From: Oscillospiraceae bacterium
GTDB taxonomy: Bacteria; Bacillota; Clostridia; Oscillospirales; Ruminococcaceae
Assembly: GCA_018110825.1 (NCBI GenBank)
Contig: JAGBCL010000095.1
Coordinates: 248,001-312,000 of the forward strand
Length of the DNA: 64,000 nt
Direction of reading: 5' to 3'
Position 1 is the first letter of the stretch. The number at the start of each line of letters is the position of its first letter. The notes under the pieces are model-generated. The model searched no databases and was not told the origin of the DNA. It saw nothing but the letters and a program-made list of their open reading frames with translations. Made by a program: the position numbers and the translations under genes. Of the stretch, positions 1 to 8,546 are shown one piece after another.

Positions 1-1
1 A

Positions 2-1945
2 ACAGGTGAGTCCAAGGAAGGTTACTTTGTAAAGAAGTTCAATACTGACGGTGAACTTCTTTCTGAGCTTGACCTTACAAAGTTCAGTGAAGCGGTAAAG
101 AAGGAAACGGGACAGGATTGGTTCTATCCCGAAAACTTTACCTTTGCAAATGACGGAACAATGCTTATCAGCAGCAACAGTATGATTTTCGGTGTTGACG
201 ATAACGGCGGTATAAAGTACGTTATCAAGAATGAAGCTGCTAACGAAAACAGCTGGATGGGCGGTATGTATAAAGCAGGCGACGGCAGAATTTTCACAAT
301 GTTCTCAACAGGTCGTGAACTTGACGGCGAATATGTCAGCGAAAGCAAGCTTTACGAAATTGACTGTGAAAAACAACAGCTTGGTGCTGAATATGTTTAC
401 GAAATGAACGGCCAGATTATGAACGGTACAGACGAGCACGACCTCCTCATCACAAGGGATTCAGGTCTTGTTGGTTACGATATCGAAACCGGTGAAAGCG
501 AAGTAATTATTGACTGGCTCAAGTCAGGTATTGACACAACAGCTATGGACAGCAACGGTACAACCGTGCTCCCTGATGGAAGAATTCTCTGCCTTACATA
601 CGAGTATGATTTCAATGGCGGTGGTTACAGCTGGAGCACTGATGACCTTGTAATCAACATTCTTACAAAGGTTGACCCTGCTGATATTCCTGACAAGAAG
701 CTTATCAAGATTTATGCTCTTTACCTTGATGTCGGCGTTAAGCGTCAGATTGTAGAGTTCAACAAGACAAACGAGATGTATAAAATCGAGCTTACCTCTT
801 ATGACGATTATGCAACAAAGAGCTACGATGAAGCACTCAAGAGAATGAACAACGATATGATTTCGGGCAATATTCCTGATATTATCGTGCTCAACAACGA
901 GCTTCCTGTTGACAGCTACATCTCCAAGGGACTTCTTGCTGACCTCTATCAGTTTATGGATAAGGACGAAACAATCAACAAGGAAGATTACCTCACAAAC
1001 ATCTTTGACGCATATTCGGTTGACGGCAAACTTTACGAGCTTGTACCAAGCTTCAATATCACAACTCTCGTTGGTAAGTCCTCAATCGTCGGTGAAGAGC
1101 CAGGTTGGACAATGGATGAATTCATTGCCCTCGCTGACACTCATCCTGAGGCAATGGTATTCGGCTACGAAATGACCCGTGACAACGTGTTTATGACTCT
1201 TGTTTCCAATTGTTACGACAGCTATATTGACACAGCAACAGGTAAGTGTAACTTCAATTCCGATGATTTCATCAAGCTGCTTGAATTCTCAAGCCGTTTC
1301 CCTAAGGAAATCGACTGGGATACACTTTATGAGGATGATAACTACTGGATGGAACAGGAAACTCGCTTCAGAGATAACAAGGCACTTGTAATGGACCAGT
1401 ATATGAGCAATTTCCGTACAATCCGTGAAATGGAAATGGGCAACTTTGGTGAGCCTATTACTTTCAAGGGTTATCCGGGTGCAAAGGGCAACGGTGCCGC
1501 AATCGATGCATATACATCTATCGCAATCACAGCCAAGGCAGCTAATCCTGACGGCGCATGGGAATTCATCAAGTATTTCCTTTCCGACGAGTATCAAAAT
1601 GAGTTGGAATGGCAGTATCCTATCAAAATTTCCGCACTTGAAGCTCAGATGGAAAAGGCTAAGAAAAGACCATTCTGGGTTGACGAAAACGGCGAAAAGC
1701 AGTACTATGACAACACCTACTACATTGGCGGTCAGGAAATCAAAATCGGTGAAAATACCGATGAGGATAACCAGCGTGTACTTGACCTTATCAAGTCCAC
1801 AACAAACGTAAGCCGCTATGACCGCGACATCTACAAGATTATCGAGGAAGAAGCAGCACCATTCTTTGAAGGACAGAAGACAGCCAAGGAAGTTGCAGAC
1901 ATCATCCAGAACAGAGTTTCAAACTACATCGCAGAAAATATGTAA
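2..1945 (+). CDS. Extracellular solute-binding protein with propeller-like N-terminal region (5' end outside window)
   Basis: The frame is open from the left edge, so the start and any signal peptide lie outside; 647 codons are visible. The first ~220 residues contain short repeated beta-strand-like blocks (phrases such as VGYDIETGES and LPDGRILCL) resembling a beta-propeller. The remainder reads like a family 1 ABC solute-binding protein: IPDIIVLNNELP, DGKLYELVPSF, WTMDEFIALA and PDGAWEFIKYFLSDEYQNE are the usual landmarks. By family it would be an exported, lipid-anchored sugar or oligosaccharide receptor. No permease gene is adjacent on the right, where a bidirectional terminator and a convergent gene follow. 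The solute-binding fold is fairly sure; the propeller label and substrate are inference. Confidence 0.8.
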   Translation, partial: TGESKEGYFVKKFNTDGELLSELDLTKFSEAVKKETGQDWFYPENFTFANDGTMLISSNSMIFGVDDNGGIKYVIKNEAANENSWMGGMYKAGDGRIFTMFSTGRELDGEYVSESKLYEIDCEKQQLGAEYVYEMNGQIMNGTDEHDLLITRDSGLVGYDIETGESEVIIDWLKSGIDTTAMDSNGTTVLPDGRILCLTYEYDFNGGGYSWSTDDLVINILTKVDPADIPDKKLIKIYALYLDVGVKRQIVEFNKTNEMYKIELTSYDDYATKSYDEALKRMNNDMISGNIPDIIVLNNELPVDSYISKGLLADLYQFMDKDETINKEDYLTNIFDAYSVDGKLYELVPSFNITTLVGKSSIVGEEPGWTMDEFIALADTHPEAMVFGYEMTRDNVFMTLVSNCYDSYIDTATGKCNFNSDDFIKLLEFSSRFPKEIDWDTLYEDDNYWMEQETRFRDNKALVMDQYMSNFRTIREMEMGNFGEPITFKGYPGAKGNGAAIDAYTSIAITAKAANPDGAWEFIKYFLSDEYQNELEWQYPIKISALEAQMEKAKKRPFWVDENGEKQYYDNTYYIGGQEIKIGENTDEDNQRVLDLIKSTTNVSRYDRDIYKIIEEEAAPFFEGQKTAKEVADIIQNRVSNYIAENM

Positions 1946-1950
1946 AATTA

Positions 1951-1987
1951 ACGGGTATCGGAGCAATTTCCGATACCCGTTTTTCTT
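1951..1987. terminator. Bidirectional rho-independent terminator
   Basis: An 11-bp perfect stem (1951-1961 with 1970-1980) encloses an 8-nt loop and is followed by TTTTCTT. It lies between two convergent genes and overlaps the stop codon of the minus-strand gene by one or two bases, so it probably serves both. Confidence 0.9.
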
Positions 1988-3059
1988 ATTCCTCAGCAAG
2001 CTTTTCCAGTAACAATGCATATGCTAGCGACATCAGCGGCACACCAAGAAGTATTCCTGCCGCGCCTCCGATTCCTGCCCCAAGCATTATCGCCAGCAGC
2101 ACAAGCACAGGCGGAATACCAAGATTTTTTCCCACAACTCTTGGATAAATGAGATTGTTTTCAAGCTGTTGAAGCACGATTATAAACACCACAAACCATA
2201 TTGCACGAACAGGGTTTATCAGAAAAATAAGCAATGCCGATGGCACTGTACCTACAATTGCTCCAACAACAGGAATAAGTGCAGTTACACCGATAATCGT
2301 GCTTATTAAAAGTGCATACTCAAACCTGAAAATTTTCATTCCGATGTAGCAGAGTATGCCAAGAATTACTGCCTCGGAAATCTGACCCACAACAAAGCGG
2401 GTGAATGTGTCGTAAACCATTCTATAGCGTCTGCAAACCGCTTCATAGCGTTCTCCCGAATACTTTTTCACAATCAGCGAAATACCCTTGCGGATATTTT
2501 CTTTGTCGAAAAGAATATAAATTGAAAAGACAAATCCAATCAGCAGCCGCGCCGCACTACCAACAATATCCGAGCCTTTTACCGCAGCTTTTTCAAGTAT
2601 TTCAGGCAAACTTCTACTGAAGCTTTCCAAAGCTTTTTTCAATGCCGTGAAAAGTCCAAGCGTGTCACGTTTTTCAAGCTTTTCACAGTAACCAATAAAG
2701 TTGCTGTAATATTCATCAAAGTTGTCGAAAAACAACTTTACGCTTGAAATAAGCTGAGGTACGATTATCCACATTATTCCCACAATCAAACCGAGAAGCA
2801 GAATATATGCGGTTGCGACGGAAAGTGTAGTAAGTGTTTTGTTACTTGCCTTTTTGCAGATGTGCCGCCACATTTTCCCTAATCTCATAGCAGGAATATT
2901 CATCACAAAAGCAATTGCTGCACCGATAAAAAGCGGCATAAGCAGGTTTGCCGCCTTGGAAAATATCTCCGAAAAAAATTCAGGCTTTATCGCAGTAGCA
3001 ACAAGTGCTGCCGCAATAAAAGCCGTGAAAAGTATAGTCCGTATAGTTTTTTTATCCAT
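1986..3059 (-). CDS. AI-2E family transporter (PF01594-type membrane protein)
   Basis: A 357-residue polytopic membrane protein with about eight hydrophobic segments and the family landmarks: an N-terminal hydrophobic pair, the central SVKLFFDNFDEYY region, and the C-terminal block VTALIPVVGAIVGTVPSALL followed by LVLLAIMLGAGIGGAAGILLGVPLMS. The family contains TqsA/YdiK-like exporters and sodium/proton antiporter-like members, so the substrate cannot be set from sequence. I place the start at the ATG at 3059, nine bases after GAAAGG; the frame also offers GTG and TTG two and three or more codons upstream. It appears to be a single-gene unit sharing the terminator at 1951. Confidence 0.85.
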   Translation of the reverse strand: MDKKTIRTILFTAFIAAALVATAIKPEFFSEIFSKAANLLMPLFIGAAIAFVMNIPAMRLGKMWRHICKKASNKTLTTLSVATAYILLLGLIVGIMWIIVPQLISSVKLFFDNFDEYYSNFIGYCEKLEKRDTLGLFTALKKALESFSRSLPEILEKAAVKGSDIVGSAARLLIGFVFSIYILFDKENIRKGISLIVKKYSGERYEAVCRRYRMVYDTFTRFVVGQISEAVILGILCYIGMKIFRFEYALLISTIIGVTALIPVVGAIVGTVPSALLIFLINPVRAIWFVVFIIVLQQLENNLIYPRVVGKNLGIPPVLVLLAIMLGAGIGGAAGILLGVPLMSLAYALLLEKLAEE

Positions 3060-3118
3060 CACGCCCAACCTTTCAGCAGTTTACATTATTTTATGCCATA
3101 AAGGTGGACTTATATGTA

Positions 3119-3610
3119 TCAAATCATGCTTTCAATAATTTCCTTTGCTTTTGCATTATCAGCACAAGCCGCAAAAGCAACCCAGTTTCCCTCAGTAATA
3201 ATTACAGCTTCATCAAGCTTGTACATTTCAGCGGGTGTGTAATCCTTGTAAATTGCAGTCTGACTGTCAAGACGGCTCTTTACAGACTCAGCACCGACCT
3301 TTGCACTTGCCTCATCATTGAATTTGAACACGGCAAGCTCATCCGGGTAAGCACCGCTTCCGCAGATATACACGGACATCTCAGCAACAGTTGCCGTATC
3401 AATATCGTAATAAGCTCCTATATTTTCAGCATTCTTTTCCATTGCAGACGGAATTTCAATTTCAGCCATAATTGCGCTTGTTATTCCGCTTGCAGTGGCT
3501 TCAACAGCTTCGTTTACAGTAGCATTAGCCTCAACGGCTTCGCCGTCACTGTTACAACCGCTAAGCATAAGAACAGCAAGCATAGCTGCCGCAATAATTG
3601 ATTTTTTCAT
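3119..3610 (-). CDS. DUF4358 lipoprotein
   Basis: 163 residues starting at the ATG preceded by GAAAGGG with 8-nt spacing; the longer frame adds only seven residues and lacks a ribosome site. A signal peptide with lipobox LMLSGC predicts a lipid-anchored extracellular protein. The body matches the DUF4358 pattern known from Clostridia: Y-D-I-D near the start of the domain, VYICGSGAYPDELAVFKF, AKVGAESVKSRLDSQ, and a C-terminal AFAACADNAKAKEIIESMI. Function is unknown. It lies 17 bp downstream of the SGNH hydrolase gene on the same strand and is probably cotranscribed with it. Confidence 0.8.
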   Translation of the reverse strand: MKKSIIAAAMLAVLMLSGCNSDGEAVEANATVNEAVEATASGITSAIMAEIEIPSAMEKNAENIGAYYDIDTATVAEMSVYICGSGAYPDELAVFKFNDEASAKVGAESVKSRLDSQTAIYKDYTPAEMYKLDEAVIITEGNWVAFAACADNAKAKEIIESMI

Positions 3611-3627
3611 TTTACAAACCCTTTCAC

Positions 3628-4593
3628 TCAATATTCTTCATATGTTTCCGTATTACTGTCTGTTTCTTCAGGTACGGTCGTAACCGTGGTTTCTTCAGTA
3701 ATTTCTTCCGCCACAGTTTCTTCAGCACCGGAAGTCGTTTTTGTTTCAAGTCCTTCTGAAAGTTCATAGTTCATAATTGCTTCCTGAATACGACTGAGAA
3801 TAACCGGATAAGCATGAATCTTTAGATGCAGACCGTCAGTTTCGGCGTATTCCTCAGCAAGAAAACCTGTGCTATCACAAAGAATACTGTAAGTTTCAAC
3901 CCAGATAACATTTTTTTCCGTTATAAGCTTTTCAATACAGGAATTATAAAGCTTTATCTTTTCAATACTTGTTTCGGGATACTCAATTTCATGTTCAGCA
4001 GTAACAGGCGGAATTGAAACAAGGGCAATTTCGGATTCGGGACAATTCAGTCTCAGCTCATCAATGAACAGCTTCATTTTTTCATACATAAAATCAGCTT
4101 CAAGATAAGCAATTCCGTTTGTGCCAAGCATTATGCATATGTATTTCGGGTCAGCCTCGACAGCCCTGTCATAAACCATTTCGCCGCCGACCTCAGTAAA
4201 CATTATTGAGGAAGGTGTAAGACCGGCCTGAGCAAAAACCGAATCTGCAGGGAGAAATTCGTATCCGACAAGTCCGGTTGAAAGAGAGTCACCGACAAAG
4301 AAAAAATCTTCAAAGAATTCTTCCTCATACTCGCCGAGAGAAAGTGTGATTGCAGGAATACTTTCTTCTGTTGCAGCAGAGGTTGTTGTAATAATGATTG
4401 TTTCTGTAGTTTCAGCGGTTGTGGTTTCAACAGATGAAACAGTAGTAACAACCGGTTCAGGTTTAGGTTCAAAAGCCCCTCCCAATTTCAGGATATATAT
4501 ACAGAGCAGCACAATGATAGCTGCCGCAAGAATTAAAATAACGATAGTTGCGGCAACATCTGCAGCTGTTGATTTATTGCCGTTGTAAGACAT
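3628..4593 (-). CDS. Membrane-anchored SGNH/GDSL hydrolase
   Basis: 321 residues. A transmembrane helix (about residues 14-34) is followed by a Thr/Glu-rich spacer and then an SGNH hydrolase domain. Block I is FFVGDSLSTG with the nucleophile Ser, LGTNG is block III, and DGLHLKIHAYP carries the block V Asp and His. The C-terminus is again Thr/Glu rich and low complexity. SGNH hydrolases of this architecture act at the cell surface on acyl or acetyl esters, for example on wall polymers; the substrate here is unknown. GAAAGG lies 7-8 nt before the ATG. It is the first gene of a two-gene unit with the DUF4358 lipoprotein. Confidence 0.82.
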   Translation of the reverse strand: MSYNGNKSTAADVAATIVILILAAAIIVLLCIYILKLGGAFEPKPEPVVTTVSSVETTTAETTETIIITTTSAATEESIPAITLSLGEYEEEFFEDFFFVGDSLSTGLVGYEFLPADSVFAQAGLTPSSIMFTEVGGEMVYDRAVEADPKYICIMLGTNGIAYLEADFMYEKMKLFIDELRLNCPESEIALVSIPPVTAEHEIEYPETSIEKIKLYNSCIEKLITEKNVIWVETYSILCDSTGFLAEEYAETDGLHLKIHAYPVILSRIQEAIMNYELSEGLETKTTSGAEETVAEEITEETTVTTVPEETDSNTETYEEY

Positions 4594-4720
4594 AAAGCAG
4601 ACCTTTCTGTTTTGTTTATTTTATACCGCAAAGGTAAAGAAATCTTGTTCAAGAAAAAACAACATTATTATTATACAACAGCAATCGACTTTTTTCAAGC
4701 ATATTTTTAAATTTCAAAAT

Positions 4721-4770
4721 ATTGCACAAATAATATTTTTGCCGCAGTCAGAGTGTGAAATTTGTGCAAT
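4721..4770. repeat. 11-bp perfect inverted repeat in divergent intergenic region
   Basis: ATTGCACAAAT at 4721-4731 is matched by its exact reverse complement at 4760-4770, with 28 bp between. The genes on either side are divergent, so this is not a terminator; the arms are 2.7 helical turns apart, which would suit a pair of half-sites for a dimeric or tetrameric regulator. Confidence 0.55.
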
Positions 4771-4854
4771 AAATGATGTGAAATTTTTGTATTTGGATAA
4801 ATTGTTTTTTGTGATAAAGTTAATTATGTAGTAATTTTTATTAGGAGATATACA

Positions 4855-6522
4855 ATGAATAAAAAAGTATATAATATTATGGCTTTTTCAGCAGCTTCTG
4901 CAATGCTTTTGTGTGGGTGCAGCAGCGGCAATTCTTCCGTAACGGAAACGAGTGCTTCTGCGTCAGTGTCTGTTGAAACTTCTGTACCGTCCGAAACGTC
5001 TGCAGAAGAAAGTGTAACTGTAACAGAGCGAGTTGTTCCGCCGATGGATACCACTCCTATTACACTGTCGCTTTATGTTGACGACCCTGAGTATGCGGTT
5101 GCATTTGATACACTTGTTGCTCAGGAAATCATTGCAAGAACAGGTGTTACGCTTGAAATAATTGTTCCCGAGGACGAGACGGGGCTTGATACAATGCTTG
5201 AAAGCGGTGAAATTCCTGATTTGATTTATGCGGGAGAGCGTACGGACGAACTTATTGAAAACGGAACCTTGATTGAGCTTGACGGATACAATGAAAAAGT
5301 AGGAGAGTTCTTTACCGAAATGTATGGGGAAAATATTGATTCTCTCCGTGCAGATGACAGAAAGCTTTATACTTTTGGAACAGGCGGTTCAACTCCTTCA
5401 CAATTTACCGCAGAAGGCACATTCCAGATTCAGTATGCAGTACTTGCAGAGCTTGGTTACCCGGAAATAAAGACCCTTGACCAGCTTGGCGATTGCCTCA
5501 GACAGTATAAAGAACTTCATCCGAACAGCAATGGTCTGCTTCTTTGCGGCGGACCGCAGCAGAAATGGCTTGATACGGTAAGTCTGAGAATAAATTATCT
5601 GCTTGGCTGTCCCGATGACGGGGAGTTCATTGTAAATGAGGAAACAGGCGAGGCTGTGTATAAGTGGACAGATGAGCGCACGGGCAGGATTGTAAAGTGG
5701 CTCAATCAGATGTACAATGACGGCATCCTTGACGAAAAATCATTTTCCTTGAAGCATGCCGCATACATTGCACGTATTTCAGAGGGCAACGTTTCTGCAA
5801 TTGCCGATTTCTATGAGGATTACCCATCTGCGGAAGAAACCCTTGGAGAATACGATAAAATATATTGTCCTATTGAGGTTACTCTTGAGGAGGGGACAGC
5901 TGTTCCGTTCCTTGCGGATTACGGCGATTTTGCTGTTGCTGACGGCATTGGAATTACAACAGCCTGTGAAGAACCCGAAAGGGCATTCCGTTTCCTTGAC
6001 TGGTGGTGCAGTGATGAGGCACAGAAACTTGTTAATTATGCAACGGAAGATATTAACACGGAGTTTGACCCTGCCTCGGAAACTTACTATAAAGATACCG
6101 GCGCAGGTCTCTATGCTGAACCATTCCCGATGAGAGGTCTTACAGAAAAGAATGCTGATGGCGAATATTATTCAGCTGCGGTAAATAAACACATTGTAGA
6201 ATATACAGAACCTCAGACTGCGGCTGCTGAAGCTTACGGTGTAACACTTCTGGCGGAAATGTTCCCTCAGATGAACGAACTTCCCGTGTATACAAGAACG
6301 CTGATAAGCGATATGGAAATCCATGCCCTCAGCGAGGAGGGAATTCTCCTTGAAAGCCTTGGAACTTACATCAAAACCGAAGTGCAGAATGCAATCATGC
6401 TTCCTGTTGAGGAGTTTGATGCAAAGTGGAACGAAATTGTTGATTGGTGCAACAGCAACGGTGCACAGAATTTGTCTGATATAATGACGGAACGCGTACA
6501 GAAAGATATGGGTATAAAATAA
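4855..6522 (+). CDS. Extracellular solute-binding lipoprotein (ABC family 1-like)
   Basis: 555 residues with a signal peptide and lipobox LLCGC, then a Ser/Thr/Glu-rich linker and a large periplasmic-binding-protein fold. Landmarks are EIPDLIYAGERTDELIENGTLIELDGY, KTLDQLGDCLRQYKELHP and ERAFRFLDWWCSDEAQKLVNYA. It resembles the large oligosaccharide receptors (LplA-type) of gut Firmicutes. AGGAGA lies 7 nt before the ATG. There are no transporter permeases next to it: the flanking genes are a divergent hydrolase and the convergent mrp. It is therefore an orphan receptor that would have to work with a transporter encoded elsewhere. The ligand is unknown. Confidence 0.85.
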   Translation: MNKKVYNIMAFSAASAMLLCGCSSGNSSVTETSASASVSVETSVPSETSAEESVTVTERVVPPMDTTPITLSLYVDDPEYAVAFDTLVAQEIIARTGVTLEIIVPEDETGLDTMLESGEIPDLIYAGERTDELIENGTLIELDGYNEKVGEFFTEMYGENIDSLRADDRKLYTFGTGGSTPSQFTAEGTFQIQYAVLAELGYPEIKTLDQLGDCLRQYKELHPNSNGLLLCGGPQQKWLDTVSLRINYLLGCPDDGEFIVNEETGEAVYKWTDERTGRIVKWLNQMYNDGILDEKSFSLKHAAYIARISEGNVSAIADFYEDYPSAEETLGEYDKIYCPIEVTLEEGTAVPFLADYGDFAVADGIGITTACEEPERAFRFLDWWCSDEAQKLVNYATEDINTEFDPASETYYKDTGAGLYAEPFPMRGLTEKNADGEYYSAAVNKHIVEYTEPQTAAAEAYGVTLLAEMFPQMNELPVYTRTLISDMEIHALSEEGILLESLGTYIKTEVQNAIMLPVEEFDAKWNEIVDWCNSNGAQNLSDIMTERVQKDMGIK

Positions 6523-6528
6523 AAAACG

Positions 6529-6558
6529 GGCATCGGTTATTGTAACCGATGCCTTTGG
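6529..6558. terminator. Bidirectional terminator between solute-binding protein and mrp
   Basis: An 11-bp perfect stem (6529-6539 with 6543-6553) has a 3-nt loop. T-rich sequence follows on both strands (TTTGGCTTTTT on plus; CGTTTTTTATTT on minus), and the site lies between convergent genes. Confidence 0.85.
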
Positions 6559-6562
6559 CTTT

Positions 6563-7390
6563 TTACTGCATTTTTTCAATTGTTTCAACCGCAAGGTTAA
6601 GGAAATCACCGCTGAAATCCTCAATAAGACCCATATCACAGGCATGTGTGATATCAGGAGAAATCGGAATCTGTGCAAGAAGCGGAATTCCGTTTTCAGC
6701 ACAAACAGCGTCAATGTGGCTGTCGCCGTAAAGCTTGATTTTCTTGCCGCAGTCAGGACATTCAACATAGCTCATATTCTCAACAACGCCGAGAATAGGA
6801 ATGTTCATCATATTAGCCATGCTTACAGCCTTGTTAACAATCATAGCAACAAGGTCCTGAGGAGAAGCAACAATAACAATACCATCAAGCGGAATAGACT
6901 GGAAAACAGTCAGCGGAACATCACCTGTTCCCGGAGGCATATCAACAAACATATAGTCAACATCGCCCCAGATAACATCTGTCCAGAACTGCTTTACAAC
7001 ACCTGCAATAACAGGACCTCTCCAGATAACAGGGTCGCTTGGGTTTTCAAGAAGCAGGTTGACGGACATAATCTCAATCTTGTTGCGGGAAATTGCAGGG
7101 AGAATACCTTCCTGAGTGCCCTTTGCTCTGCCGCCTACACCAAACATCTTAGGAATGGAAGGACCAGTGATATCAGCGTCCATAACAGCTGTCTTATAGC
7201 CCTTTCTTGAGAAAAGAGTAGCAAGCATACCTGTTACAAGGGACTTACCAACGCCGCCCTTACCGCTGACTACACCAATAACTTTTTTTACACTGCTTTG
7301 TGCGTTGAGTGGTTCAATCAGACTTTGAGGCTGATTTCTTGACTCACAGTTTGCACTGCAGCTTGAACAATCGTGTGTACATTCGCTCAT
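6563..7390 (-). CDS. Mrp/NBP35-family Fe-S cluster carrier ATPase
   Basis: 275 residues. A Cys-rich N-terminus (four Cys within residues 4-15) precedes a deviant Walker A, GVVSGKGGVGKS, the A' motif VMDADITGPSIPKMFG, Walker B-like MFVDMPPGTGDVPL and a C-terminal CPDCGKK whose CxxC pair binds the bridging cluster in ApbC/Mrp dimers. By family it is a cytosolic ATPase that carries and transfers [4Fe-4S] clusters to apo-proteins. GAAAGGA precedes the ATG. It is monocistronic, with a near-consensus promoter and an adjacent dyad on the minus strand. Confidence 0.93.
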   Translation of the reverse strand: MSECTHDCSSCSANCESRNQPQSLIEPLNAQSSVKKVIGVVSGKGGVGKSLVTGMLATLFSRKGYKTAVMDADITGPSIPKMFGVGGRAKGTQEGILPAISRNKIEIMSVNLLLENPSDPVIWRGPVIAGVVKQFWTDVIWGDVDYMFVDMPPGTGDVPLTVFQSIPLDGIVIVASPQDLVAMIVNKAVSMANMMNIPILGVVENMSYVECPDCGKKIKLYGDSHIDAVCAENGIPLLAQIPISPDITHACDMGLIEDFSGDFLNLAVETIEKMQ

Positions 7391-7427
7391 TTCAACATAT
7401 CCTTTCAGAATAAATCAGTATCAAAAA

Positions 7428-7442
7428 ATACTTACCAAGTAT
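7428..7442. promoter_or_regulatory. Dyad at the mrp transcription start (candidate operator)
   Basis: ATACTT-ACC-AAGTAT is a perfect inverted repeat placed directly downstream of the mrp -10 box in the direction of transcription, where a bound repressor would block initiation. An Rrf2/IscR-type regulator is one possibility given the Fe-S role of the gene; that is inference. Confidence 0.45.
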
Positions 7443-7471
7443 AGTATACACCTTTTTAAATAATTTGTCAA
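7443..7471 (-). promoter_or_regulatory. Sigma-A promoter for mrp
   Basis: Read on the minus strand: TTGACA (7466-7471), 17-bp spacer, TATACT (7443-7448), about 55 bp upstream of the ATG. Confidence 0.8.
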
Positions 7472-7500
7472 TAATCAGCACAATTATTCACGAAAAGTTG

Positions 7501-7529
7501 TGGACTTTTACATTATTAAGGAGTATAAT
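7501..7529 (+). promoter_or_regulatory. Probable sigma-A promoter for uridine-kinase-like gene
   Basis: TGGACT (4 of 6 matches), 17 bp, then consensus TATAAT at 7524-7529. It lies 33 bp before the ATG. Confidence 0.6.
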
Positions 7530-7561
7530 AAAAATAACAATTAAGGTAAGGAGAAATTCTT

Positions 7562-8503
7562 ATGGCAATCAATTTCATCAGAGCAGCAGATATCAACAGC
7601 GGTCTTTCTTCTGGAACAGAGGATTACGTTTCTGCCTGCGAGAGAATTTATAATTACAGACTTGCGGAAGCCGCAGAAAAAATATATATGGACGCAAAGA
7701 CACGTCCCCTCGTACTGCTTTCTGGACCGTCTGGCTCGGGCAAGACAACCAGTGCTCTTCGTATTGGTAAGCGTCTGCGTGAAAAGGGTCTGTCCGTGCA
7801 TATTATTTCAATGGACAACTATTTTCTTCCTGACGGAGTAGGGGAAATGCCCCTTGATGACGAGGGAAATGTTGACCTTGAATCGCCGTTAAGAATGGAT
7901 ATTCCTCTTTTCAGCGAGCATCTAAAAAAAATGTTCAAGGGTGAACCTGTTGAGTTGCCGAAATTTGATTTTATAACACAGAGCAGAAGCTGGGGCGAAA
8001 CACTTTGCCGCCGTCCCGATGAAATAATTATTCTTGAGGGTATACACGCACTTAATCCTGAAGTAACGGGCGATACAGACGATTTTACAACTTGTATCTA
8101 CGTCAGTGTCCGTACCCGTATCCAGGGCAATGAGGATACTGTTCTTCACCCGAGAACGATTCGTCTTATGCGTCGCCTTTGCCGTGACAAGCTTTTCCGC
8201 GGCAGAAGTGCATCTGACGTTTTCGGTATGCTCCCAAGCGTAACACGAGGCGAGGACTTGTATATCATGCCTCACAAACACCGTGCACACTTTGATATCG
8301 ACACATTCCTTGCTTATGAGCCGTCTGTCTATAAAACAATGCTTCTGCCAGAGCTTGAAAAAGCAAGCGACCTTGCAAAAGTAAGCGGCGATTATGATGC
8401 ATTGCTCAGTACCCTCCGCAATCTTGACCCGCTTGATAAGTGTACAGTTCCTTCCGATTCTCTCGTCCGTGAATTTATCGGCGGAAGCAGTTTTATTTAC
8501 TAA
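7562..8503 (+). CDS. Uridine kinase / phosphoribulokinase-family nucleoside kinase
   Basis: 313 residues. The P-loop is LSGPSGSGKTTSALRIGKRL (around residues 53-72), followed by SMDNYF (the acceptor-site DxYF motif of uridine kinases), KFDFITQSR and the Walker B-like IIILEGIHALNP. The family phosphorylates uridine or a related nucleoside in pyrimidine salvage. Many clostridial members carry an N-terminal TGS/threonyl-tRNA-synthetase-like half of more than 200 residues; here only ~50 residues precede the P-loop, so this is the short form. AAGGAG precedes the ATG. It is monocistronic, ended by a strong hairpin shared with cysK. Confidence 0.82.
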   Translation: MAINFIRAADINSGLSSGTEDYVSACERIYNYRLAEAAEKIYMDAKTRPLVLLSGPSGSGKTTSALRIGKRLREKGLSVHIISMDNYFLPDGVGEMPLDDEGNVDLESPLRMDIPLFSEHLKKMFKGEPVELPKFDFITQSRSWGETLCRRPDEIIILEGIHALNPEVTGDTDDFTTCIYVSVRTRIQGNEDTVLHPRTIRLMRRLCRDKLFRGRSASDVFGMLPSVTRGEDLYIMPHKHRAHFDIDTFLAYEPSVYKTMLLPELEKASDLAKVSGDYDALLSTLRNLDPLDKCTVPSDSLVREFIGGSSFIY

Positions 8504-8506
8504 ATT

Positions 8507-8545
8507 AAAGCACCTGAAATCAAACAGATTTCAGGTGCTTTTTGT
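8507..8545. terminator. Bidirectional terminator between kinase gene and cysK
   Basis: A 14-bp perfect stem (8507-8520 with 8528-8541) encloses a 7-nt loop and runs into T-rich sequence on both strands. The two genes converge here. Confidence 0.9.
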
Positions 8546-8546
8546 A

